Assembly (NCBI RefSeq): GCF_030718205.1
Contig: NZ_JAUZQF010000003.1
Location: 62,001 to 126,000, forward strand
Direction of reading: 5' to 3'
Length of the DNA stretch: 64,000 nucleotides
From: Nonomuraea turcica
GTDB taxonomy: Bacteria > Actinomycetota > Actinomycetes > Streptosporangiales > Streptosporangiaceae
In this document: in pieces, positions 51,488-61,064 of the stretch
Position numbering within the stretch: position 1 is the stretch's first letter
How the letters are laid out: every line of letters starts with the position of its first letter
The notes under the pieces: model-generated
Seen by the model: only the letters and a program-made list of their open reading frames with translations
Told to the model about the DNA's origin: nothing
The model's database searches: none
Program-made: the position numbers and the translations under genes

Positions 51488-52852
51488 CTAGCGATCGCTC
51501 CACTTGATCTCGTACGGCTTCAGCGTCTGCTCCTTGCCATCCACCGTCGTGGTGACCTGACCGTCCGTGGTGTTGACCAGCAGCAGTTGGTCGGGCTGGG
51601 CCAGCACCCGGACCTTCGGCTCCGAGGAGGCGAGGTCCTCGAGCTCGGCCCCCGCCGGGAACCACTTGGCGAAATTGCTCACCAGCTCCATGGTCGGGAG
51701 CGGGGCGCCGGACTTCGGGTTCCACAGGCAGCCCCGGCAGGCGCCCTCCTTGGCCTGCGGGTTCCAGTACAGGGCGGTGGCGGCGCCGCTCTTGGCGAAC
51801 TCGATCATGGAGGCGGCCTGGACGGCGAGTCGCTTGTCCTCGGGCCACGTGGTGCCGTCCTCGGGCACGAAATACCACTCCGACCACCAGATCGGCATGT
51901 CGTCGGTCTTCTTCCGCAGCCACTCGGTGACCGCGCTGAACTTGCTCAGCGCGCCGAACTCGTCAGGCAGCAGCTCGTGGGCATCGGTCGGCGAGGCGCC
52001 GTCGACGACGATGAAGTCGGCGCCCTTCTTGTTCTCGTACCAGTAGTTGAAGGCGTCCAGGACGTTCTGGTTGACCACGCCCCAGTCGCCGCGCAGCTCG
52101 GAGTCGCCGCTCCCGTTGCTGTCGAACCCGAGGTACGGGCCGCCGATCTTGGCGTCGGGACGGACCGCCTTCACCGCGTCGTAGACCTTGTTGTACAGCT
52201 CCGTGTAGCCCTTGTAGTCCGCGGGCTTGGCGTGGTCCTTCCAGAAGCCCTTGAACTCGTTCCAGACCAGGAAGTAGTCGACGTCCTTGTACCGCTCGGC
52301 CACGGTTGCCGCCAGCTTGGCGAAGTCGTCGAAGTGCTGCGGGTAGGGGGCGTCCTCCAGGTGCTCCGCCCAGCCCTCCTGCGAGGTCGGTCCCTCGGGG
52401 CCGCCCTTCATCCAGTCGGGGGCGCAGCAGAGGGTGATGATCGGCGTGCCGCCGGACTGCTTCATGAAGCTCGTGCGGCTGTCGAGATCCTCCCAGAAGT
52501 ACTGCTGCCGCGTGGGCTGGGGGTTGAGCGCCCCGAAGCCCATGATGTGCTGGTTCTGCAGCATCGGCGTGCGGGCCAGCGACTGGGCCACGGTCTGCTC
52601 GAACTGCGGGGTGATGTTGTTGGCGCTGGTCCCCGTGTGCGTGAACCCCCAGCGCGGCCAGCCGGGCTCCACGGCCGGCGGCTTCTGGACCTCGGAAGGC
52701 GACTGCGCCGGCGACTCCTGCGCCGCCGAGGTCGCGGGATCCGCGCCGGGGGAGGCGGCGGATCCACAGCTTGCTAAGACCACCGCGACCGCGGCGACGG
52801 CGATCATCCGGATCGGCCGTCCCCACATCGACTTCCCGCTATCCGAAGACAC
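51488..52852 (-). CDS. GH39-like lipoprotein glycosidase (beta-xylosidase-like)
   Basis: 454 residues from GTG 52852 (GGAG 6 nt before). Lipobox VLASC (Cys about 29), so surface-anchored. A clan GH-A TIM barrel follows: TLCCAPDWMKGGPEGP, FLVWNEFKGFWKD with the expected acid/base Glu (about 198) after Asn, and WWSEWYFVPEDGT with the candidate nucleophile Glu (about 322). Closest in feel to GH39 xylosidases and related secreted GH-A proteins. It stands alone, opposite a terminator. Substrate probably xylan or another plant glycan. Confidence 0.8.
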   Translation of the reverse strand: MSSDSGKSMWGRPIRMIAVAAVAVVLASCGSAASPGADPATSAAQESPAQSPSEVQKPPAVEPGWPRWGFTHTGTSANNITPQFEQTVAQSLARTPMLQNQHIMGFGALNPQPTRQQYFWEDLDSRTSFMKQSGGTPIITLCCAPDWMKGGPEGPTSQEGWAEHLEDAPYPQHFDDFAKLAATVAERYKDVDYFLVWNEFKGFWKDHAKPADYKGYTELYNKVYDAVKAVRPDAKIGGPYLGFDSNGSGDSELRGDWGVVNQNVLDAFNYWYENKKGADFIVVDGASPTDAHELLPDEFGALSKFSAVTEWLRKKTDDMPIWWSEWYFVPEDGTTWPEDKRLAVQAASMIEFAKSGAATALYWNPQAKEGACRGCLWNPKSGAPLPTMELVSNFAKWFPAGAELEDLASSEPKVRVLAQPDQLLLVNTTDGQVTTTVDGKEQTLKPYEIKWSDR

Positions 52853-52955
52853 CTGTGCTCCTCATGATTCGTCTGGCTGAGAGCATCGCACGGGCGGCCG
52901 CCCGAGCGGTGATCGCGGACATGATTCTCAGTGAAGCGTTACCGTCGGCCGCGGC

Positions 52956-53951
52956 TCAGGACCGCACCCGCAGGTCGGCGAAGAGCGCCCGATGGTCGGA
53001 GCCCGGCACGTCGTGGATCTCCACGGCGGTCGCGCCGGCCCGGCCGTCGGTGAGCACGTGGTCGATGGCCACCAGCGGCGGGAGCCTGCGCATCGGCCAG
53101 GTCGGCACCAATCCCTGGCCGGTGGCCGCCGCCGCGTCCGTGTAACCGGTGGCGAGCAGCCGCCGGAACACGGCGTGGTCGAGCGTGGCGTTGAAGTCGC
53201 CCGCCAGGATCCGCGGCGGGCCCGACGACGGCGCGGGCGGCAGCGTGCCCACGCCCGCCTCCCACTCCGGCACCGTCCTCGGCACCGGCGCCACCGGGTG
53301 CACGACCACGACCTCCACGGCCGACCCGCCGGGCAGCGCCACCTCCGCCACCGGCATGTGGTGCCCCACCGGCTGGAACACCCCGGAACGTTCCCGCAGC
53401 GGGTAGCGCGCGTACACACCGCTGCCCACCGGGCCCCAGGTTTCCGGCTTGGCCACCTGATACGGCAGCAGAGCGTCGAGCCCCGCCGCGGCCAGCCGGT
53501 CGCGGGCCGACCACGTCAGCTCCTGCAGGCTGAGCACGTCCACGTTCAACCTGCGCACCAGGTCGACGATCACCTGGGCGTCCCCGCGCCCGCCGTTGAG
53601 GTTGGCGGTCAGCACCCGCAGCGGCCGGCCCTCGGCCGAGCCGGACGTCGCGATCGCCCGCGGGACGACGCACGAGGCGAGACAGGCGCACACCGCCAGC
53701 ATGACCGCGATCGCGGCACGGCTGCGGGTGGCGAGCGCCACCGCCAGCACGACCAGCGCCGCGAGCGCGAAGTACGGCGTGAAGGAGACCAGCGGGACGA
53801 GCAGGACCCCCGACTCCAGCCCGCCCAGCCGCACGGCCGTCCCCACGGCGAACAACACCGCGACCCCTGTGGTCAGGCGCGCGGCCCACTTGCGCCGGGG
53901 CCGGCCCGGCACCGCCTCGTTCGCGGCGGCCTCCTGTACAAGCACGCCCAC
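52956..53951 (-). CDS. Membrane-anchored endonuclease/exonuclease/phosphatase family protein
   Basis: 331 residues. Three hydrophobic segments in the first 100 residues, then an EEP catalytic domain facing outside or inside: TANLNGG, SLQELTW (metal Glu), AGDFNATLDH, AIDHVLTDG and GSDHRALFADL. The family covers secreted nucleases and phosphodiesterases. Function here is not specific. A small inverted repeat CATCAT-N9-ATGATG (53965-53985) lies just upstream. Confidence 0.9.
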   Translation of the reverse strand: MGVLVQEAAANEAVPGRPRRKWAARLTTGVAVLFAVGTAVRLGGLESGVLLVPLVSFTPYFALAALVVLAVALATRSRAAIAVMLAVCACLASCVVPRAIATSGSAEGRPLRVLTANLNGGRGDAQVIVDLVRRLNVDVLSLQELTWSARDRLAAAGLDALLPYQVAKPETWGPVGSGVYARYPLRERSGVFQPVGHHMPVAEVALPGGSAVEVVVVHPVAPVPRTVPEWEAGVGTLPPAPSSGPPRILAGDFNATLDHAVFRRLLATGYTDAAAATGQGLVPTWPMRRLPPLVAIDHVLTDGRAGATAVEIHDVPGSDHRALFADLRVRS

Positions 53952-53964
53952 GAACCTAAGCGGT

Positions 53965-53985
53965 CATCATTAAATTTCTATGATG
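53965..53985. repeat. Inverted repeat before the EEP gene
   Basis: CATCAT, 9 AT-rich bases, ATGATG. It lies 14-34 bp before the start of the EEP gene, so it overlaps its promoter; possible operator. Confidence 0.4.
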
Positions 53986-54026
53986 GCGCTCCGGCAGGCC
54001 GATCCGGCTCGGTCGGCGCGGTCCCC

Positions 54027-56648
54027 TTAGCCGAATCGGGGTGCCGGCGGCGGTGTGGGGTCATCGGCCGGGTCACGGAACGCGCACGTGTAGACGTGCT
54101 CCCCGGACCCGACGGCGATCGGGCGGGAAGGCTCCGCGGGCAGGTAAATCGTGGCCGTGGCGTTCGGCGGGACGACCACGCGCAGCTCCAGCCGGCCGCC
54201 GGCGCGTTCCCAGCCTGCCTCCGCTCGGCCGAAGGGTGTCTCCAGTGCGGCGCTCGCGCGGGTCAGGCCGCCTCCGGGGCGCGGCCGTACCAGCAGCTCA
54301 CGGTAGCCGGGCGCGGCCGGCGCCAGGCCCGCGACCGTGCGGTGAAGGAAGTCAGCCACCGCGCCGAGGGCGTAGTGGTTGAAAGAGGTCATCTCGCCCG
54401 GGTTGACCGTGCCGTCGGGCAACATGCTGTCCCAGCGCTCCCAGATGGTGGTGGCGCCCATGGTCACCGGATACAGCCAGGAGGGGCAGTTGCGCTGGGT
54501 GAGCAGGGCGTACGCGGTGTCGTAGGCGCCCACGGAGCACAACGCGTCACAGATGAGCGGCGTGCCGACGAAACCCGTGCCGATGCGATGGTCGTCCTGG
54601 GCGACGAGCTGGACCAGCCGGCGTCCGGCCCGCTCCCGCTGCTCGGGCCCGTCCAGCAGATCCAGGCACAGGGCGAGGGCGTAGGCCGTCTGGGTGTCGC
54701 AGGCCAGCCGCCCCGACGGGGTGACGAACTCGCGGTGGAAGGCCGCGCGCACCTCCCTCGCCAGCGTGGTGTAGTGCTCGGCGTCGGAGGAGCGGCCGAG
54801 CAGCGCCGCGGTGTCGGCCACGATGCGGGCGGTCCAGGCGTGGTACGCGGTGGCGACGAGCGCGTGGTCGGTCCGCGCCTTGCCCGGATTGTCCGGGGGA
54901 GCGGCGGGGTCGAGCCAGTCGCCGAACTGGAAGCCCCGGTCCCACAGGTGGGCATCGCCGGTCAACCCGGCCACCTCGTCCACCCAAGCCGTCATGCTCG
55001 TGTACTGCGCGCGCAGCAGGGCGAGGTCGCCGGAGCGCTGGTAGAGCACCCACGGGACGATCACCGCGGCATCGCCCCAGGCCGCGGCCGGAGCAGGCGG
55101 GAACAACAGCGACACCCACGGCACGTACGGCGGGACCGTGCCGAGCTCGGCCTGTTCGGCGGCCAGGTCGGCGAGCCAGGACGACAGCGGCCCTGTGCAG
55201 TCGTACAGGAAGGCGGCGGCGGGGGCGAAGACCTGGATGTCGCCGGTCCAGCCGAGCCGCTCGTCCCGCTGCGGGCAGTCGGTGGGCAGGTCGACGAAGT
55301 TGCCGCGCATGCTCCACGTGACGTTCTCGTGCAGACGGTTAAGCAGGGGGTCGGAGCAGTCGAACGTGCCGATGGGCCGCATGTCGGTGTGGCAGACGAC
55401 GGCCTGGACGTCGGCCGGGTCCAGCTCGCCCGGCCAGTCGTCCACGTGCGCATAGCGGAAGCCGTGCATGGTGAAGCGCGGCTCCCACTCCTCGGGCTCG
55501 GCGTCGCCGCGCAGCGTGTACTGGTCGAGGGCCGCCGCGTTGCGCAGCGGCCGCACCGCCAGCGCGCCGCCCTCCAGGACCTCGGCGTGCCGCAGGGTGA
55601 CGGTGTGGCCGGCCGGGCCCTGGACGCGGATGCGCAGGCGGCCGGAGACGTTCTGGCCGAAGTCGAGGATCGTTTCCCCGGACGGGCCGGTCAGCACCTC
55701 GACCGGGCTGAGCGTCTCCACGCGGCGCACGGGTGGGCCGGTCGGGGCCACGAGCCGGGCCGGGTCGTGGTGCAGTACGTCGGCGGGCGGCCAGGAGGAG
55801 TCGTCGAAGCCGGGCTCCGACCAGCCCCGGGGCAGGAGGCGGGCGTCGTGCTTCTCGCCGTCGTACAGGCTCGCGGCCGTGACGGGGCCGGTGGCGCAGC
55901 GCCAGGCGCCGTCCGTCACGACGGTGTCGTGGCTGCCGTCGGCGTAGGTGATCTCCAGCTGGGCGATCAGGGCCGTGCGGTCGCCGTACACATCGGTCTT
56001 GCCGCTCCCGAAGCCGACACGGCCCCGGTACCAGCCGTCGGCCACGGTGGCGCCGATGGCGTTGCCGCCCTCGCGCAGCAGGTCCGTGACGTCGTGGGTG
56101 TGGTAGCGCAGGCGGTGTCCGTAGCTGCTCCAGCCGGGGGCGAGCACGTCGTCGCCGACGACGCGGCCGTTGAGCTCGACCTCGTACGTGCCGTGTGCGG
56201 TGACGTACAGGCGGGCCCGCTCGACAGGGCCGCGCAGGGTGAAGTCACGGCGGAGCAGCAGGGCGGGCCCGTCCGGCACGCCCAGCAGGTCGAGGGGTGG
56301 TGCCGCCGCCTGCGCACGCCATTCGCCGGGGTCGAGCAGCCCCGCCTCCACGTACGACCACGGGCTCCAGTCGCTGGCCGAGCCGTCGGCGCCGTACACG
56401 CGCACCCGCGCGCCGCGCCGCTCGCGTGAGCCGAGCTCCGCGCCCGGCCAGGGCACCAGCACCGACTCGCCGGACTCCACGCGGCCGGTCGCCGTGCCGT
56501 CGCTCAGCTCGACCTCGTACGCCTGCTGCCGCCAGCCGGGGAGGCCGGTGGTGACGCCCCAGGAAAGGCGAGGGGCGGGTTCGCCGATGCCGAGCGGGTG
56601 GCGGTGATGTTCGAAGGTTGGAGCGTGGACGTGCAACGAAGAAGTCAT
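54027..56648 (-). CDS. Glycoside hydrolase family 78, alpha-L-rhamnosidase
   Basis: 873 residues from ATG 56648, one nt after the permease stop (TGACATG). No signal peptide, so it acts in the cytoplasm. N-terminal domains with PRLSWGV; the DFGQNVSGRLRIRV, LRHAEVL and DQYTLRGD segments of rhamnosidases; the catalytic (alpha/alpha)6 domain with DCPQRDERLGWTGDIQ (about 450-465) and MTSFNHYALGAVADFL. Releases L-rhamnose from imported rhamnosides, consistent with an upstream transporter in the same operon. Confidence 0.95.
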   Translation of the reverse strand: MTSSLHVHAPTFEHHRHPLGIGEPAPRLSWGVTTGLPGWRQQAYEVELSDGTATGRVESGESVLVPWPGAELGSRERRGARVRVYGADGSASDWSPWSYVEAGLLDPGEWRAQAAAPPLDLLGVPDGPALLLRRDFTLRGPVERARLYVTAHGTYEVELNGRVVGDDVLAPGWSSYGHRLRYHTHDVTDLLREGGNAIGATVADGWYRGRVGFGSGKTDVYGDRTALIAQLEITYADGSHDTVVTDGAWRCATGPVTAASLYDGEKHDARLLPRGWSEPGFDDSSWPPADVLHHDPARLVAPTGPPVRRVETLSPVEVLTGPSGETILDFGQNVSGRLRIRVQGPAGHTVTLRHAEVLEGGALAVRPLRNAAALDQYTLRGDAEPEEWEPRFTMHGFRYAHVDDWPGELDPADVQAVVCHTDMRPIGTFDCSDPLLNRLHENVTWSMRGNFVDLPTDCPQRDERLGWTGDIQVFAPAAAFLYDCTGPLSSWLADLAAEQAELGTVPPYVPWVSLLFPPAPAAAWGDAAVIVPWVLYQRSGDLALLRAQYTSMTAWVDEVAGLTGDAHLWDRGFQFGDWLDPAAPPDNPGKARTDHALVATAYHAWTARIVADTAALLGRSSDAEHYTTLAREVRAAFHREFVTPSGRLACDTQTAYALALCLDLLDGPEQRERAGRRLVQLVAQDDHRIGTGFVGTPLICDALCSVGAYDTAYALLTQRNCPSWLYPVTMGATTIWERWDSMLPDGTVNPGEMTSFNHYALGAVADFLHRTVAGLAPAAPGYRELLVRPRPGGGLTRASAALETPFGRAEAGWERAGGRLELRVVVPPNATATIYLPAEPSRPIAVGSGEHVYTCAFRDPADDPTPPPAPRFG

Positions 56649-56649
56649 G

Positions 56650-57477
56650 TCATCCCTTGATGGCACCGGCGGTCATCCCGTCGACGATCTTGCGGTTGAA
56701 GAAGACGAACAGCAGCAGCGGCGGGATCGTGATCAGGACGATGTCCATGAACAGCAGGTTCCACTGGGTGCTGTACTGGCTCTGGAAGTTGTAGAGGGTG
56801 AGCTGCACGGTGGCGTTCTCGTCGCCCGGGGTGAAGTACAGGGGGTTGACGAAGTCGTTGAACACGGCGACCGACGTGGTGAGAATCACCGTGATGGTGA
56901 CGGGCCGGAGCAGCGGGAAGATGACGCGGAAGAAGAGCGTGAACCCCGCGCAGCCGTCGATCTGGGCGGCCTCGTCCAGCTCGCGCGGGATGGCCGCGAT
57001 GAAGGCGCGGAACAGCAGCACCGCGTACGACAGGCCGTAGGCGACCTCGACCAGGATCAGTCCGTGCAGGGTCTTGAACAGGCCGAGCCCCTGCAGCAGC
57101 CAGATCGTGGGGACGATCGCGGGCGGGATGACCAGCCCTGACAGCACCAGGAAGTCGGCCACCTTGCCGACCTTGCCGACGCGGCGCTGCAGCACGAACG
57201 CGGCCATCGCGGCGAACACCACGATCAGCGCGACGGACGCGACGGTGAGGATCGTGCTGTTGACGTAGGCCCGCAGCAGCAGGTAGTCGCGTGCCTCGAT
57301 GACCTCGATGAGGTTCTGGACGACGGGCCAGCTGGTGGGCCAGGCGAAGTCCAGGTCGGCGGACTGCACCTGGTCCTTGACCGCGGTCAGCAGCATGAAC
57401 GAGAACGGGATCAGGAAGACCACGGTGGCCACGAGGAGCGCGATCGTCTCCGCGCTGAATCTCTTGAGAGCTCTCAT
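56650..57477 (-). CDS. Sugar ABC transporter permease (MalG type)
   Basis: 275 residues from ATG 57477, overlapping the partner stop (ATGA). Six helices; PFSFMLLTAVKDQ start; EAA loop REELDEAAQIDG-like sequence (PRELDEAAQIDGCAGFTLFF). Companion of the next upstream permease. Its open frame extends past 57477, but that region belongs to the partner gene. Confidence 0.93.
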   Translation of the reverse strand: MRALKRFSAETIALLVATVVFLIPFSFMLLTAVKDQVQSADLDFAWPTSWPVVQNLIEVIEARDYLLLRAYVNSTILTVASVALIVVFAAMAAFVLQRRVGKVGKVADFLVLSGLVIPPAIVPTIWLLQGLGLFKTLHGLILVEVAYGLSYAVLLFRAFIAAIPRELDEAAQIDGCAGFTLFFRVIFPLLRPVTITVILTTSVAVFNDFVNPLYFTPGDENATVQLTLYNFQSQYSTQWNLLFMDIVLITIPPLLLFVFFNRKIVDGMTAGAIKG

Positions 57478-58406
57478 GCGGCGACCTGCCTCTTGCCGAG
57501 GACGTAGTTGAGCGGCACGACGATGGCGGTGACGACGACGAACAGGATGACGTTGCCCGCAGTGGACAGGCCGAAGAAACCGGCCTGGTATTGCTTGTAG
57601 ATGATCGAGGCGATGGTGTCGCTGGTGAAGCCGGGCCCGCCGCGCGTCATCGTCCAGATCAGGTCGAACGAGCGCAGCCCGCCTATGAACGACAGCAGAA
57701 TCACCGAATACGTGGCCGGCCAGCTCAAGGGCAGCGTGACGTGCCGGAAGCGGTGCCAGGCGCCGCCGCCGTCCACGGCCACCGCCTGGTAGTAGTCGCG
57801 TGGGATGGACATGATGCCCGCGATGTAGATGACGGTGGCGATGCCCACGCCCTTCCACACGTCCACCAGCGCCACCGACAGCAGCGCCGTGTTGGCGTCG
57901 CCCAGCCAGTCCGGGCCGTCGATGCCGACCAGGGCGAGGGCCTTGTTGACCAGCCCCGTGTCCGGTCGCAGCAACGCGCTGAAGGTGAAGCCGACCGCCA
58001 CGGTGGACACCAGCACGGGGAAGAACACCACCGAGCGCAGGAAGCCGCGCAGCCGCAGCTTCGAGGTGAGCAGCACACCCAGCAGCAATCCGAGCACCAC
58101 CTTCAGACCGCTGGTGACCACCGCGTAGATGAGGGTGTTGGCGAAGCCGATACGCAGGTTCTGCTCGGCGAAGAAGTCGCCGAAGTTCTGCAGCCCGACG
58201 AAGGTGCTGTCGAACAACGTCCAGCGGGTCAGCGCGAAGTAGAAGGCCATGACCGTCGGCACCAGGAAGATCACCAGGTAGACGAGGGCGGCCGGCGCGT
58301 ACAGCGCGTACGGGTAGGCCGCGCGCTGCTTCGAGGCGCGGACCTGCTTGTTCTCGCGGGCCGGGCCGGGCCCCGTGCGGGGCCCGGCGTGCTGCTTGGT
58401 CACCAT
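57474..58406 (-). CDS. Sugar ABC transporter permease (MalF type)
   Basis: 310 residues from ATG 58406, 7 bp inside the end of the binding-protein gene. Basic N-terminus, six helices (PAALVYLVIFLVPTVMAFYF first), EAA-type loop YYQAVAVDGGGAWHRFRHVTLPL. Second gene of the rhamnoside uptake operon. Confidence 0.94.
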   Translation of the reverse strand: MVTKQHAGPRTGPGPARENKQVRASKQRAAYPYALYAPAALVYLVIFLVPTVMAFYFALTRWTLFDSTFVGLQNFGDFFAEQNLRIGFANTLIYAVVTSGLKVVLGLLLGVLLTSKLRLRGFLRSVVFFPVLVSTVAVGFTFSALLRPDTGLVNKALALVGIDGPDWLGDANTALLSVALVDVWKGVGIATVIYIAGIMSIPRDYYQAVAVDGGGAWHRFRHVTLPLSWPATYSVILLSFIGGLRSFDLIWTMTRGGPGFTSDTIASIIYKQYQAGFFGLSTAGNVILFVVVTAIVVPLNYVLGKRQVAA

Positions 58407-59707
58407 CCCGCGAGCCCCAGCTGCTGAGCCTGCTTCTCCACGTCCTTGTCGTACTGGGCCGCGCCCTCGGCGGGCGGCGTCAGCCCGGAGCCGACGGCGA
58501 CGGTGATCTGCTCCAGGGACGGGCCCTTGACCGGGGAGACGAACTCCAACGCGGGCGCGGTCGCGCCCTGGTCGACGTACACCTGCAGGTCCTTGGCCAC
58601 TTGGATGGCGTCATCGGGCAGCTTGGCGCCCTGGATCCGGTACGGCCCGGACGGCTGGACGACCTTGCTGACGGCGTCGGCGCCCGCGGTCGAGGCGATG
58701 AAGGCCAGGAACTTCTTGGCCGCGTCCAGGTTCTTGGTGGTCTTGGGGATGTAGACGCCGGCCGGCTCCCAGAGCGTGGCGCCGTTCTTGGCCGCGTCGG
58801 TGCCGGGGATGGCGAAGAAGCCGACGTCGGTGGCGGCCTGCGGCATGGTGGCCACCAGGGGCGGCAACGTGGCGCTGAGCATCGGGTAGTGCGCGCCCTC
58901 GCCTTCGATCAGCATCTTCATGCCCTGGTCGTTGGTGGCCGAGCCGAAGCCCTTGTTGAGGTAGCCCTTGGCGTGCACCTCCGCCAGATGCTGGAAGCCG
59001 GCCAGCGCGGCCGGGCTGGTGGCGAACTTGGCCTTGTTGGCGGTGTAGTTCTGCGCGAAGCTCGCGTCCGCCGACTGGACGTTGTAGAAGTCGCCGAGCA
59101 CGAGCAGCTGCGAGGTCCAGGTGTCCTTGAAGGTGCCGATCATCGGCGTGATCCCGGCCGCCTTGATCTTGTCGTTGTTGGCCATGAACTCGGCCCAGGT
59201 CTTGGGCACCTGCAGGCTGAGCTTGTCGTAGATCTTGCGGTTGTAGAGGATGCCGCCGCCCAAGGCGGTGCCGCCGGGCACGCCGTACGCCTTGCCCGCT
59301 TGGCTCACCACCGGCAGGAAATCCTTCTGCACGTTCTGCAGCACAGGGTCGCCGGTGAGGTCGACGAGGGTCTGGGCGGGGTTGAGCGCCTGGAGCAGCG
59401 ATCCGGAGTTGTACCAGAACACGTCGGTCATGTCGCCGGTCGAGAGCCTGGTCTTGACGATGTTGTCGCCCTCGCTGCCGCCAGGCCGCGTCTCGGTCTC
59501 GATCTTGATCTTGGGGTTGGCCTTCATGAAGGCATCCGTGAGCGCCTTGGCCGTGTTGACGGTTCCCGCGCCGTTGTCCACAAGGAACGTCAGGGTGGTC
59601 GTGCCGTCGGCGGCTGGCTCGGCGCCTGAGCCCGAGCCGCAGGAGGTCAGGGCAGCTGTCGCGAGAACGGCCACGGCCGCTCCCAGTACGCGGTGCGAGG
59701 TCTTCAC
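58400..59707 (-). CDS. Family 1 sugar-binding lipoprotein, rhamnoside uptake operon
   Basis: 435 residues from GTG 59707 (GGAGG upstream). Signal peptide with lipobox LTSC (Cys about 23). Family 1 layout: LTDAFMKANPKIKIETETRPG, TGDMTDVFWYNSG, ILYNRKIYDKLSLQVPKTWAEF, LIEGEGAHYPML. First gene of a four-gene operon ending with the GH78 enzyme. Promoter and LacI-type operator lie directly before it. Confidence 0.94.
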   Translation of the reverse strand: MKTSHRVLGAAVAVLATAALTSCGSGSGAEPAADGTTTLTFLVDNGAGTVNTAKALTDAFMKANPKIKIETETRPGGSEGDNIVKTRLSTGDMTDVFWYNSGSLLQALNPAQTLVDLTGDPVLQNVQKDFLPVVSQAGKAYGVPGGTALGGGILYNRKIYDKLSLQVPKTWAEFMANNDKIKAAGITPMIGTFKDTWTSQLLVLGDFYNVQSADASFAQNYTANKAKFATSPAALAGFQHLAEVHAKGYLNKGFGSATNDQGMKMLIEGEGAHYPMLSATLPPLVATMPQAATDVGFFAIPGTDAAKNGATLWEPAGVYIPKTTKNLDAAKKFLAFIASTAGADAVSKVVQPSGPYRIQGAKLPDDAIQVAKDLQVYVDQGATAPALEFVSPVKGPSLEQITVAVGSGLTPPAEGAAQYDKDVEKQAQQLGLAGW

Positions 59708-59725
59708 AACGCCCCTCCGGGTCCG

Positions 59726-59739
59726 TTGAAACGTTTTAA
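59726..59739. promoter_or_regulatory. LacI operator of the rhamnoside operon
   Basis: TTGAAACGTTTTAA with a perfect AAACGTTT core, overlapping a second palindrome CGTTT-T-AAACG (59732-59742). It lies about 12-25 bp after the predicted start point, 19 bp before the binding-protein codon. Confidence 0.75.
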
Positions 59740-59757
59740 ACGCCCCCGATGCCAGTT

Positions 59758-59787
59758 AACGTAGGCGTCACATAAGGGGGCCGTCAA
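59758..59787 (-). promoter_or_regulatory. Promoter of the rhamnoside uptake operon
   Basis: Minus strand TTGACG (59787-59782), 18-bp spacer, TACGTT (59763-59758). Start expected near 59751. Confidence 0.6.
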
Positions 59788-59795
59788 GACTGACT

Positions 59796-59813
59796 TTGGG
59801 GAACGATCCCCAA
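59796..59813. promoter_or_regulatory. Palindrome TTGGGGA-ACGA-TCCCCAA
   Basis: Perfect 7-bp arms just upstream of the operon's -35 box, midway between the divergent genes. Confidence 0.45.
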
Positions 59814-59821
59814 TCGTGACT

Positions 59822-59840
59822 CGGGGAAAGTGCTTCCCCG
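59822..59840. promoter_or_regulatory. Palindrome CGGGGAA-N5-TTCCCCG
   Basis: Perfect 7-bp arms; the core GGAAAGTGCTTCC resembles LacI-type sites. Probably part of the control region of the divergent LacI gene. Confidence 0.45.
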
Positions 59841-59865
59841 GAGGGTTTTCGGGACCAGGAATGGG

Positions 59866-59873
59866 TAACGTTA
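59866..59873. promoter_or_regulatory. TAACGTTA palindrome before the LacI gene
   Basis: Perfect 8-bp core within GGTAACGTTATCC, 62 bp before the LacI start. Likely autoregulatory site. Confidence 0.4.
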
Positions 59874-59934
59874 TCCACGACTTTCCGATGGTTGAACCGT
59901 ACTGTCCGAACGGATCCGACGGGAAGGCGGGCGT

Positions 59935-60966
59935 ATGGGCGGGGCCGCTCGAGGGCGCCGGATCACGATCGCCGACGTGGCGAGCCGCGCTCAAGTCTCC
60001 ACCACCGCGGTGTCGAAGGTGCTGCGTAACGCCTACGGCGTCAGCGCGGCCATGCGAGACCGCGTCCGGGCCGCCATCGACGAGCTCGGCTACCGCCCGC
60101 GTAACGCGGCGCGGGCGATGCGCGGCCACACGTTCACCATCGGCGTGCTCCTGCCGCACATCAGCAACCCGTTCTTCGCCGAGATCCTCGACGGCCTCAT
60201 GACGCAGCTCGGCGGCACCGACTACCAGGCCATCCTCGTCCAGGGTGGCAAGGATCCGGAGGGGGAGCGCCGGGCGATCGACGCGCTGGTGGACCGCCAG
60301 GTGGACGGCATCCTGATGATCGCGCCGCTCGGCTCCAAAGGGGAGCTGGAAGAGGTGGCGGCGGGCACGCCGACCATCGTGCTCGGCCCACACGAGAAGT
60401 CGGCCCTCTACGACTCGGTCCACGACGACGACGAGGCGGGGGCCGAACTGGTCGTGAGACATCTGATCGCACTGGGGCACCGCCGCATCGCGCACATCGG
60501 GCAGCGTGACGCCAGCCGCGGCAGGCCCGCGGCGCTGCTGCACACCATCAGAGAACGGACCTACCGGCGGGTCATGGCCGAGCACGGCCTGGCCGGCGAG
60601 ATCGCCGTCGCCGCCACCGCCTACACGGAGGAGGGCGGCTATGCGGCGGCGCGTGTCCTGCTGGCCCGCGAGCCGCGCCCCACCGCCATCTTCGCCGGCG
60701 CCGACCTGGCCGCCTTCGGCGCACTCGCGGCCCTCTACGAGGCCGGGCTCGCCGTCCCCGCCGACATCTCTCTGGCCGGCTACGACAACACTCGCATGTC
60801 CGGCCTCGCCCACATCTCCCTGACCACCGTCGATCAAGACGGCACGATCATGGGCAGAACGGCGGGCCGCCTGCTCCTTGAACGCATCCAGGGCCGTACG
60901 GCGGCGGTCGACTTCTCCCTCACGCCGACCTTGGTGCCGCGCCGCTCGACGGCTCCCTGTCGTTGA
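59935..60966 (+). CDS. LacI family regulator of the rhamnoside locus
   Basis: 343 residues from ATG 59935 (GGAAGG nearby). HTH TIADVASRAQVSTTAVSKVLRNAYGVS; hinge YRPRNAARAMRG; effector domain with LLPHISNPFFAEIL, GHRRIAHIGQ, AIFAGADLAAFGALAALYEAG and LAGYDNTRMSGLAHISLTTV. Divergent from the uptake operon across a control region with four palindromes. Expected to release DNA when a rhamnose-containing sugar is present (inference). Confidence 0.94.
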   Translation: MGGAARGRRITIADVASRAQVSTTAVSKVLRNAYGVSAAMRDRVRAAIDELGYRPRNAARAMRGHTFTIGVLLPHISNPFFAEILDGLMTQLGGTDYQAILVQGGKDPEGERRAIDALVDRQVDGILMIAPLGSKGELEEVAAGTPTIVLGPHEKSALYDSVHDDDEAGAELVVRHLIALGHRRIAHIGQRDASRGRPAALLHTIRERTYRRVMAEHGLAGEIAVAATAYTEEGGYAAARVLLAREPRPTAIFAGADLAAFGALAALYEAGLAVPADISLAGYDNTRMSGLAHISLTTVDQDGTIMGRTAGRLLLERIQGRTAAVDFSLTPTLVPRRSTAPCR

Positions 60967-61064
60967 AGCGCACTTGGTAGGGTACGCCGGTCCACAACGC
61001 ACCGATATGCGGGCCACTCAGCAAGGAAGCGAAGGGGGCGATCTCAGGCGCCGCCCCCGGAGAG

